This document shows positions 57,465 through 64,000 of a stretch of 64,000 bases of DNA, piece after piece; the stretch's first letter is position 1; each line of letters starts with the position of its first letter. The notes below the pieces were generated by a model, which saw only the letters and a program-made list of their open reading frames with translations, ran no database searches and had not been told where the DNA came from. Location: positions 124,001 to 188,000 of the forward strand of contig CP116227.1 in the NCBI GenBank assembly GCA_038184435.1, in the 5' to 3' direction. A program made the translations under genes and the position numbers. Source of the stretch: Nocardioides alkalitolerans. GTDB lineage: Bacteria > Actinomycetota > Actinomycetes > Propionibacteriales > Nocardioidaceae.

Positions 57465-57476
57465 GAAACGCCCCGC

Positions 57477-58106
57477 ATGACCATCGCCGAGATCTTCGTC
57501 CTCGCCTTCGCCCTCGCCATGGACGCCGTCGCGGTGTCCGTCGCCCAAGGCATGCGCATGCGCCACCCCCGCTGGCGCGACGCCCTCCTCCTCGCCGGCG
57601 CGTTCGGCGTGTTCCAGGCCGTCATGCCCCTCGGCGGGTGGGTGCTGTCCTTCTGGTTCGCCGGCGTCGTCAGCGCCGTCGCCCCGTGGATCGCCTTCGC
57701 CCTCCTCGCCGTGCTCGGCGGCATGATGCTCCGCGAGGCGTTCTCCGACGACGAGGACGACGCCGCCGAGGGGTCCGACCCGGCGGTCGCCGGGGGTACG
57801 CCGGGCGCGCGCGTCGCGACGTACGTCCCGGTCACGCTCGCCGTGGTCCTCCCGCTCGCGGTCGCGACCTCGATCGACGCCGCCGCCGTCGGCGTGACCT
57901 TCGGCGTGCTCAGCCTCGGCGTGGGCGAGGTGCTCGTGGCCGTCGCGATCATCGGCGTCGTCACCGCCGCGCTCTCGCTCGCGGCCGTCTTCGTTGGTGC
58001 CCGCGTCGGCGAGCGGCTCGGCCAGTGGGCCGAGATCGTCGGCGGCGTGATCCTGCTGCTGATCGGCCTGCGTATCCTGCTCGACCACCTCGGCGTGCTG
58101 GGCTGA
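57477..58106 (+). CDS. mntP: Manganese efflux pump MntP
   Basis: A 209-aa, six-helix protein. The family motifs are FALAMDAVAVSVAQGM (residues 10-25) and VATSIDAAAVGVTFGV in the second half, each with the conserved Asp of the MntP transport site. A charged Asp/Glu loop (DDEDDAAEG) separates the halves. The ATG at 57477 follows GAGAGGAAAC, which the upstream riboswitch can hide. Exports Mn2+ when it is in excess. Confidence 0.95.
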   Translation: MTIAEIFVLAFALAMDAVAVSVAQGMRMRHPRWRDALLLAGAFGVFQAVMPLGGWVLSFWFAGVVSAVAPWIAFALLAVLGGMMLREAFSDDEDDAAEGSDPAVAGGTPGARVATYVPVTLAVVLPLAVATSIDAAAVGVTFGVLSLGVGEVLVAVAIIGVVTAALSLAAVFVGARVGERLGQWAEIVGGVILLLIGLRILLDHLGVLG

Positions 58107-58220
58107 CGTCGGCCGGCCGGGGGTCGCGAAGTGGGACGTTGGAGCGGTCCAGGCCACCTCCGACCTGCCCCAGCCGCACATTTCCAGGCCCGCAGCGCCC
58201 GCGCCCGTGCCCGCCACTAG

Positions 58221-58237
58221 CGGACCGGCAGGGTCCG
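58221..58237 (+). promoter_or_regulatory. Small hairpin upstream of the CpaB-like gene
   Basis: CGGACC-GGCAG-GGTCCG forms a 6-bp stem 49 bases before the ATG at 58287. It may end the mntP transcript or lie in the cpaB leader. The rest of the 180-bp gap shows nothing else. Confidence 0.3.
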
Positions 58238-58286
58238 GGTCCTCCCTGTGGACAAGGCGGTGCGGATTCGCGAGGACGCCGCCATC

Positions 58287-59048
58287 ATGGTTCGCGTGAG
58301 TGGACATCTCGGGAATGTCCGCCCGCAGCAGGCGACACGTGCGACCGCGCCGGGCTGGCGCGATCCGCGGCTGTGGGTGGGGCTGCTGATCGTCGCCGTC
58401 TCGGTCGTGGTCGGCGCGCGCGTGCTCGCGTCGGCGGACGACACGGTGGCGGTGTGGGCCGCGCGGGAGGACCTGCCGGCCGGTTCCGCGGTGGCGCCCG
58501 ACGACCTCGTCGCCGTCGAGGTGCGGTTCCGCGACGGCGACCGGCTGGGGGAGTACGTCGCGGCCGCCGACCCGCCCGACCCCGACCTCCGGCTGGATCG
58601 GGACGTGGGGGCGGGTGAGCTGCTGCCGTCCGCGGCGGTGGTGCCCGCGGACGAGTCCGACGTGCTCCACCTGCCCGTCACCGTCGAGCCCGGCCTGGTG
58701 CCGCCCGGGGTCGGCGTCGGCAGCGTCGTGGACCTCTGGGTCGCTGGCAGCGACCTCCCGGACCCGTCCGACGAGGCAGCCGGGCCCGACCCGTCCGACC
58801 CCTCCGCCCCGTCCGACGGGCCCGACGGGCCTGACGGCTCCGGCTCGTCGTCCTCCGCCGCGCGGAGCGGTGCCGTCCTGCTGCTCGAGGGCGTGCGGGT
58901 CGTCGACGCGCCGGGTGCCTCCACGCAGGTGGGGTCGGTCGCGGACCGCCAGCTGGTGCTCGCGGTGCCGGACGAGCAGCGCGACGCGGTCCGCACGGCC
59001 GTGGCGGCGATGGCCGCCGGCACCGTCACGGTCGCGCAGCGGGGGTGA
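58287..59048 (+). CDS. CpaB/SAF-domain pilus assembly protein
   Basis: 253 aa. One TM helix (about residues 29-48; LLIVAVSVVVGARVLASA) precedes a SAF domain (AAREDLPAGSAVAPDDLVAVEVRF) and an RcpC-like domain interrupted by an Asp/Pro/Ser-rich insert (about 160-195). This is the CpaB/RcpC layout from Tad/Flp pilus loci. The ATG at 58287 is preferred over the GTG at 58248, which adds 13 residues. It is followed after 4 bp by the TadZ-like gene. Confidence 0.82.
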   Translation: MVRVSGHLGNVRPQQATRATAPGWRDPRLWVGLLIVAVSVVVGARVLASADDTVAVWAAREDLPAGSAVAPDDLVAVEVRFRDGDRLGEYVAAADPPDPDLRLDRDVGAGELLPSAAVVPADESDVLHLPVTVEPGLVPPGVGVGSVVDLWVAGSDLPDPSDEAAGPDPSDPSAPSDGPDGPDGSGSSSSAARSGAVLLLEGVRVVDAPGASTQVGSVADRQLVLAVPDEQRDAVRTAVAAMAAGTVTVAQRG

Positions 59049-59052
59049 CCGC

Positions 59053-60477
59053 GTGATCTGCGTGCTCGTCGTCGGGTCGGGCGCCGCCTGGGAGCCGGGT
59101 GCGCTCACGACGCTCACCTCCCGCCCCGACGTGACGGTCCTGAAGCGGTGCGTCGACGTCAACGACCTCCTGGCCGCGGCCACCCTCGGCCAGGCCGACG
59201 TGGCCGTCGTCGGCCTCGACGCCCCGGGCCTCGACGCCGCCGCGGTCGAGCACCTCCGCCGGCACCGCGTGCGGGTGGTCGGTGTCGTCGATCCGGCCGC
59301 GAGCCCCGAGGGAGCGCGTGCGCACGCCCACCGCATCGGCGTGCGGGCCCTCGTGCCGGCCGGCTCCGGCGAGGCGCTGCTGGCGACCGTGCTCGCCCCG
59401 CCGTCCTCCGACGCGCCCACTGCCCCCCGGGGTCCGCGCATCCCGGCTCCGGACCAGGGAGTCCCGGGCCACGGAGCCCCGGGCCACGGAGCCCCGGGCC
59501 CCGGAGTCGCCGGCCACGACGCCCCCACCCGACCGGGTCCGGACCACGGCCTGCCCGGCCTGCCCGCCCTGCCCGGCCAGCCCGACGGGCTCGTGCCCGA
59601 CCCGCCCCCGACGGGCGGTCGGGTCGTCGCGGTCTGGGGTCCGGCGGGAGCGCCGGGTCGCACGACGGTGGCGACCGGGGTGGCGGCGGCGCTCGCTCGC
59701 CGGGGGCGACCGACGCTGCTCGTCGACGCCGACCCCTGGGGCGGCACGGTCGCGCAGGCGCTCGGCGTGCTCGACGACGTCTCCGGGCTGCTGGCCGCGG
59801 CGCGGGCCCACGCCGCCGGTGACCTGGAGACGGGGTGGCCCGGGCTCGTCCGGCAGGTCGAGCGACACCTGCAGATCCTCACCGGGCTGCCGCGTCCCGA
59901 CCGGTGGGCGGAGGTCGGCCCGGAGGTGCTCGAGGTCCTGCTCCCGGCCGCCGCCGGGGCGGGGGACGTCGTCGTCGACACGGGCTTCGGGATCGAGGGC
60001 GACGAGGCCGCCGACCTCGCGGGGCGTCCGGTGCGGGACGCCTCGACCCAGGTCGCGCTGCAGGTCGCGGACGTGGTCGCCGTCGTGGGCACGGCCGATC
60101 CGGTGGGCCTCACGCGGCTGGCCCGCGGGCTCTCCGACCTGCGGGAGCTCGAGGTCGCGGCGCCCGTGCACGTGGTCGTCAACCGGATGCGGCCGACGCT
60201 GGGATGGTCGGAGGCGCAGGTGCGCGCCATGCTCGTCGACCTGGCGCACCCGGCCGCCGTGCACGTCCTGCCGGACGACGTCGGCGCCTGCGACCGCGCT
60301 CTCGTGACCGGCCGTCACCTGCTCGACGTGGGCGACGGGCCGCTGGCGCGGGCGGTGCGCGGGCTGGCGGACGCGCTGGCGCCCGTCCCCGGTGGTCCCG
60401 GTGGGCCGCCGACCACGCGCCGCCGGCTCCGACGAGCGGGCCGGCAGCGCCGGGGTCAGGAGGCGAACAGCAGGTAG
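59053..60477 (+). CDS. CpaE/TadZ-like MinD-family ATPase
   Basis: 474 aa. An atypical receiver-like N-terminal domain (1 to about 115), a Pro/Gly/His-rich linker (about 118-187, with 15-bp DNA repeats) and a MinD-like domain with VWGPAGAPGRTTVATGVA (196-205 core) and LLVDADPWGG. The usual Lys of the P-loop (GKT) is Arg203, so ATP hydrolysis may be altered. The GTG at 59053 follows GGGGGTGACC. Paired with the CpaB-like gene; no other tad genes are in the window. Confidence 0.82.
   Translation: MICVLVVGSGAAWEPGALTTLTSRPDVTVLKRCVDVNDLLAAATLGQADVAVVGLDAPGLDAAAVEHLRRHRVRVVGVVDPAASPEGARAHAHRIGVRALVPAGSGEALLATVLAPPSSDAPTAPRGPRIPAPDQGVPGHGAPGHGAPGPGVAGHDAPTRPGPDHGLPGLPALPGQPDGLVPDPPPTGGRVVAVWGPAGAPGRTTVATGVAAALARRGRPTLLVDADPWGGTVAQALGVLDDVSGLLAAARAHAAGDLETGWPGLVRQVERHLQILTGLPRPDRWAEVGPEVLEVLLPAAAGAGDVVVDTGFGIEGDEAADLAGRPVRDASTQVALQVADVVAVVGTADPVGLTRLARGLSDLRELEVAAPVHVVVNRMRPTLGWSEAQVRAMLVDLAHPAAVHVLPDDVGACDRALVTGRHLLDVGDGPLARAVRGLADALAPVPGGPGGPPTTRRRLRRAGRQRRGQEANSR
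59463..59507 (+). repeat. Three tandem 15-bp repeats in the TadZ linker
   Basis: CCCGGGCCACGGAGC is repeated exactly at 59463-59477 and 59478-59492, and with two changes at 59493-59507. It codes PGHGA units. Confidence 0.85.
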
Positions 60478-61859
60478 AGACCGCCGGCGGTGAAGGCCAC
60501 CATCACGACGAGCATCGGGAGCTGGCCCGTCACCGTGTGCTGCTTCGGCAGGAGCGCCAGCGACCGGTCGTGCGCGGCCACCGCACCGATGATGTGGCCC
60601 AGCACCACGGCGCCCACCTGGATGAACGCCAGGAGCCCGATGTTGTCGGTGAGGAAGTAGGACGGCTGGAGGTCGGCGGTGCCGAGCCAGTTGGCGCCCG
60701 TGCCGAGCGGGTCGCTCATGTAGATGACGACCTGCTGGCCGAACTCGAGCAGGTAGGTCACGTAGTGCGCCACGATGTAGCCGACGATGATCGGCACGAT
60801 CGAGGGCGCCATCCGCGCCGGCAGGTCGCGCCGGGGCACCTCGCCGACGGCCGGCGTCGCCATGGCGGCCCCCGCCAGCAGCACCCCGACGATCCCGATG
60901 AGCGCGACGAGGGAGACGTTGAGGATGAGGTCGGAGTCGATCGTCGTGTTGTTCATGAACCGCGCGAACGGGATTGACTCGCGGAACGAGTCGTAGGCCG
61001 TCGAGCCGAAGAGCACGGCGACGACCGCGGCCAGCCCGGGGTCGGGACGCAGGGTCGCGAGGTTGGCCAGGGGGCTGCGCACGACGAGCGTGCCGTCCTC
61101 GTCGCGGCCCCAGATCGAGACGTGGGCGACGAGGGTGGAGTACGCCTCGAACGGGTCGCAGCGCTCGAAGAACGTGTCGCCGAAGAGCGCGCCGCCGACG
61201 AGCATGACGCCGAGGTACGCCGCGAGCCAGAGCCGTACGCTGCTCGTGGTCGTGCCGGACGCGCTGACCAGCTCGAGCCACACGAAGGCGAAGAGGCCGA
61301 GCGCCGCCGGCCAGTAGCCGAGCCACGCGGGCAGGTCGCGCGCCCCGACGGCGGGGTCGTTCCCGGCCAGCCGGGCGAGCCCGGCGTGGATCGCCCGAGC
61401 GGGGTTCACGGCGCGGTAGAAGCGGCCGAACAACACCGACGCGGGCACGATCCCGACCCACAGCAGCACGTAGAACATGCCCAGGCCGGGGTTGGTGACG
61501 ACGTCCCGTCCCGCGACCAGCGCGAAGAGCAGGTAGGCGAAGAACACCACCCCGAGCACGCGCAGCACGAGGCGCGTGGCCGGGTGGTCGACCACGGTGC
61601 CGAGCCGCGCCACGGCCTCCGGCCGCCAGGGCGCCATGCGGGTGGTGCCGGGCCGCTCCGCGTCGTACCGGGGTCGCCGCCAGGCCACGGCGAGCACGAT
61701 GAACGACGCGGTCAGCGCGAGCGCGGAGCCGATGACCACCGCCTCGAAGGGGATGGGGAGGTCGGCGGTGGCGCCGATGCCGCTGTGGGCGAGCACGGCC
61801 TCGCCGGGCCGGCCCCCGGTCGTGCCGGCGACGGGACCCCCGAGCGGGTCGGTCGTCAC
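60456..61859 (-). CDS. Polytopic membrane protein, unrecognised
   Basis: 467 aa with about 11 membrane helices and no known transporter motif. Conserved-looking segments include GLGMFYVLLWVGIVPASVLFGRFYRAVNPARA and FFERCDPFEAYSTLVAHVSIWG, both lying just after helices. The ATG overlaps the stop of the cupredoxin-like lipoprotein gene by 4 bp, so the two are coupled. Its 3' end overlaps the convergent TadZ gene by 22 bp. The pairing suggests a redox or metal role, which is inference. Confidence 0.7.
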   Translation of the reverse strand: MTTDPLGGPVAGTTGGRPGEAVLAHSGIGATADLPIPFEAVVIGSALALTASFIVLAVAWRRPRYDAERPGTTRMAPWRPEAVARLGTVVDHPATRLVLRVLGVVFFAYLLFALVAGRDVVTNPGLGMFYVLLWVGIVPASVLFGRFYRAVNPARAIHAGLARLAGNDPAVGARDLPAWLGYWPAALGLFAFVWLELVSASGTTTSSVRLWLAAYLGVMLVGGALFGDTFFERCDPFEAYSTLVAHVSIWGRDEDGTLVVRSPLANLATLRPDPGLAAVVAVLFGSTAYDSFRESIPFARFMNNTTIDSDLILNVSLVALIGIVGVLLAGAAMATPAVGEVPRRDLPARMAPSIVPIIVGYIVAHYVTYLLEFGQQVVIYMSDPLGTGANWLGTADLQPSYFLTDNIGLLAFIQVGAVVLGHIIGAVAAHDRSLALLPKQHTVTGQLPMLVVMVAFTAGGLYLLFAS

Positions 61860-62302
61860 GAGCGGACGTCGAGGCGGACGAGCAGGCGGTCCGGGTCGTG
61901 CAGCTCGATCTCGTAGCTGCCCACCTGGTCGATCGTCGTCGTGTGGTCGCTCGTCCCGGGCTGGGCCTCGATGGTGAACTCGGGGTTCGTGTGGCCGTGG
62001 ATCTCGATCGGCACGTCGGTGCTGACGCGGAAGACGATCTGCTGCCCGACGGTCGCCTCGACCCGCTCGGCGTCGGGGGTCACCGAGTCGCCGGCCACCG
62101 TGACCTCGATGACGAGGGCGTCGCTCGCGATGCTGCTCGACGGCGCCTCACCGGGGGAGCTCGTGGACGAGGACGTCGCGCCGGGCTCCGGGCTCGGGTC
62201 GCTGGTGTCGCTGTCGTCCGCGCGGCCGCCGCAGGCGGCGACGGACAGCACGAGGAGGGCGGTGGCCGCGGTGGTGGCGCACCGGCGCACGGCGGGTCGC
62301 AT
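61856..62302 (-). CDS. Cupredoxin-like lipoprotein
   Basis: A 148-aa lipoprotein (lipobox SVAACG, Cys near residue 23) with a Ser/Thr/Pro linker and a C-terminal Greek-key domain: VEATVGQQIVFRVSTDVPIEIHGHTNPEF and the ending YEIELHDPDRLLVRLDV. His residues are present, but the classic Cys ligand is missing, so copper binding is uncertain. The ATG at 62302 follows GAAGGAAGAG. Translationally coupled to the membrane protein. Confidence 0.78.
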   Translation of the reverse strand: MRPAVRRCATTAATALLVLSVAACGGRADDSDTSDPSPEPGATSSSTSSPGEAPSSSIASDALVIEVTVAGDSVTPDAERVEATVGQQIVFRVSTDVPIEIHGHTNPEFTIEAQPGTSDHTTTIDQVGSYEIELHDPDRLLVRLDVRS

Positions 62303-62385
62303 CAGTCGTCTCTTCCTTCGTCGAACCGGTGGCTCCGGACGGCCCGAGACGCCCGTCACCCCACTCTGTCAGAATCGCCTCCGAG

Positions 62386-62403
62386 GTTACGTACCGTCGT
62401 AAC
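62386..62403. promoter_or_regulatory. Inverted repeat GTTACG-N6-CGTAAC, candidate operator
   Basis: A perfect 6-bp inverted repeat lies between the divergent lipoprotein gene (62302) and the acyltransferase gene (62427), 23 bases before the latter. It could control either gene; no regulator is adjacent. Confidence 0.4.
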
Positions 62404-62426
62404 GAGCCGGCAGGGAGGGTGGGTCT

Positions 62427-63941
62427 GTGACCGAGCGTCTGAGGTCCCGGGACATGACCATCCTGGCCACCGACTCCACCACGACCCCGCTCCACAACAC
62501 GACGCTCGAGATCTTCGACCCCGGCGACTCGGGCTTCGACCACCCGCGGCTCGTCGAGCTGATCGCCGACCGGATCTCCTTCGTGCCGCGCTACCGGCAG
62601 CGCATCCTGACCGTCCCCGGGTCGGTGGCCAACCCGGTCTGGGTGGACGACCAGCGCTTCGACCTCGGCTACCACGTGCGTCGCTCCGCGATCCCGCGTC
62701 CGGGCGGGATGTCCGAGCTCCTCGAGCTGGTCGCCCGCATCGTGTCGCGCCCGCTCGACCGGTCGCGTCCGCTGTGGGAGGTCTACTTCGTCGAGGGCCT
62801 GGCCGACGGTCGGGTCGCGGTGCTCTCGAAGTCCCACCAGATGCTCGTCGACGGGGTGGAGACCGTCGACATCGGCCAGGTGCTGCTCGACGCCCAGCCG
62901 GAACCGAAGGTGATGGAGGCCGACGAGTGGCACGCGCGCCGTCGCCCCACCAACCCGGCCCTCGTCGTCGACGCCGTGCGCGAGTCGTTGACGTCGAGCG
63001 CCACGGTGCTCGCGACGGCCCGCACGGCGGGGGACGCGGTCGCCCGCGGCACGCTCGGCCTACGACGGCGGCTCACCGGTGTCGCCGGGCCGTTCGCACG
63101 CCTCGGCGGCCCCCTGGCCGCCCCGCCGCCGGTCGCCGAGTCGCCCATCACCCCCGCCACGCTCAGCCAGCAACGCCGGGTCGTCGGGGTCCGCACGAGC
63201 CTCGCCGACCACCGGCGCGTGCGCGAGGTGCACGGCGGCACGGTCAACGACGTGGTGCTCGCGACGGTCGCCGGCGCGCTCCGCACGTGGCTGATGGCCC
63301 GGGACCAGCGGTTCGGCCCGTCGCGCCGGGTGCGCGCACTGGTGCCCATGTCGGTCATCGACGACGAGCTCGAGGCGACCTCCCTCGGCACCCAGATCCA
63401 GGGCCACCTCGTGGACCTGCCGATCGGGGAGCCGAGCCCGGTCGTCCGGCTCCACCAGGTGTCGTACTCGTTCAAGGCCCACAGCGAGACCGGCCGCGCG
63501 GTCGCGGCGAACCGGCTGGCCGGCATCGCCGGGTTCGCCCCGACGACCTTCCACGCCCTCGGGTCCCGGGTGGCGCTCGCGGAGCTGCGCAGCAAGCGGT
63601 TCCAGCTGACGGTGACCAACGTGCCGGGCCCGCAGTTCCCGCTCTACGCGGCGGGCGCGCGGATGGTGGAGACCTACCCGGTGCCGCCGCTGCTCCCGCG
63701 GCACGCGCTCGCGATCGGGGTGACGTCCTACGACGGCCACGTCCACTACGGCGTGACCGGCGACCGCGACGCGATCGCCGATCTCGAGCTGTTCGGCCAG
63801 TGCCTCACCGACGCGCTCGACGAGCTGGTCGACACCACCACCGAGTCCCGTCGCCGTGCCCCCCGGGGCCGCGCCGCCGCTCGCGGTCGCGCCAGCGGAG
63901 CGGGGTCGGGCACCGATCGAGGGACGGGGGCCGGTCGATGA
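62427..63941 (+). CDS. WS/DGAT-family acyltransferase with altered active-site motif
   Basis: A 504-aa wax ester synthase/diacylglycerol acyltransferase-like protein. The N-terminal half carries FVPRYRQRIL and PLDRSRPLWEVYFVEGL; the C-terminal half carries GGTVNDVVLATVAGALRTWL and VTNVPGPQFPLYAAGA, all family hallmarks. The catalytic HHxxxDG reads HQMLVDG (residues 137-143): Gln138 replaces the second His. The GTG at 62427 follows GGGAGGG. The tail (last 35 residues) is Arg/Gly-rich. Confidence 0.88.
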   Translation: MTERLRSRDMTILATDSTTTPLHNTTLEIFDPGDSGFDHPRLVELIADRISFVPRYRQRILTVPGSVANPVWVDDQRFDLGYHVRRSAIPRPGGMSELLELVARIVSRPLDRSRPLWEVYFVEGLADGRVAVLSKSHQMLVDGVETVDIGQVLLDAQPEPKVMEADEWHARRRPTNPALVVDAVRESLTSSATVLATARTAGDAVARGTLGLRRRLTGVAGPFARLGGPLAAPPPVAESPITPATLSQQRRVVGVRTSLADHRRVREVHGGTVNDVVLATVAGALRTWLMARDQRFGPSRRVRALVPMSVIDDELEATSLGTQIQGHLVDLPIGEPSPVVRLHQVSYSFKAHSETGRAVAANRLAGIAGFAPTTFHALGSRVALAELRSKRFQLTVTNVPGPQFPLYAAGARMVETYPVPPLLPRHALAIGVTSYDGHVHYGVTGDRDAIADLELFGQCLTDALDELVDTTTESRRRAPRGRAAARGRASGAGSGTDRGTGAGR

Positions 63942-64000
63942 CCGTGCGCGTGTTCGTGCCGGTGACCTCGGGCCGGCTGGCCCGCGTCGTCGCCGAGGGC
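63938..64000 (+). CDS. N-terminal fragment of a small hypothetical protein (runs off window)
   Basis: 21 codons: MTVRVFVPVTSGRLARVVAEG. The ATG overlaps the acyltransferase stop by 4 bp. The start recalls short actinobacterial DUF6912-type proteins (MRVYVP...), but too little is visible to be sure. Confidence 0.45.
   Translation, partial: MTVRVFVPVTSGRLARVVAEG

Overview
The window is a high-GC actinobacterial chromosome segment, most likely from Nocardioides or another Nocardioidaceae. This rests on the very GC-rich codon use, many GTG and TTG starts, the order ftsE-ftsX-M23 peptidase-smpB with ssrA downstream, a tmRNA tag reading ADNKRSSFALAA, and actinobacterial families such as DUF3039 and WS/DGAT. 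Many genes show a TAnnnT -10 box 6 to 8 bases before the start codon, which suggests widespread leaderless transcription.

Layout. 1-5250: an NMT1/SsuA-type ABC importer, a GAF-PucR regulator, an MFS exporter and a divergent LysR regulator. 5309-8906: the division and ribosome-rescue block ftsE, ftsX, a LytM/M23 peptidase and smpB. 8903-18989: a catabolic locus. Five minus-strand genes, each overlapping the next by 4 bp, encode a TfdB-like flavin hydroxylase, maleylacetate reductase, hydroxyquinol 1,2-dioxygenase, an AtzB/TrzN-like amidohydrolase and a small membrane protein. Divergent from them are an AraC regulator and a tauABC-like importer. 19073-21142: a quinone oxidoreductase and a family IV esterase. 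21218-21588: tmRNA, followed by a strong terminator.

21731-25643 looks like an accessory island beside ssrA: a pentapeptide-like protein, a candidate immunity protein, a GAF protein with a histidine-kinase H-box but no ATPase, a type VII secretion-like protein pair, and a small membrane/hypothetical pair. 25758-28738: a TspO-like membrane protein, an SDR, a methyltransferase and a SRPBCC protein. 28735-38396: two tripartite tricarboxylate transporter (TTT) operons, each with its own UspA gene, next to a CitA/CitB-type two-component system. The two operons share a 53-bp upstream element.

38540-52875: two secreted proteins (tandem Ig-like modules; M15 peptidase), GNAT, HIT, SDR, a DUF3048 lipoprotein, a TetR regulator with a long palindromic operator, YqgE, DUF3039, a DEAD/DEAH helicase, HxlR, a thioesterase, an MFS-MarR pair and DUF1697. 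52876-53180 encodes no ordinary protein. It carries a promoter, a perfect ribosome-binding site, a 12-codon ORF (MSSFRTREVAAR) and a three-way-junction RNA fold, and is the best candidate here for an uncharacterised element. It is followed by an orphan two-GAF sensor kinase, two acyl-CoA dehydrogenases that look like the subunits of one enzyme, a manganese riboswitch with mntP, CpaB- and TadZ-like pilus-assembly genes, a polytopic membrane protein with a cupredoxin-like lipoprotein, and a WS/DGAT-like acyltransferase whose HHxxxDG motif reads HQxxxDG.

No tRNA, rRNA, CRISPR array, transposase, integrase or prophage gene was recognised.
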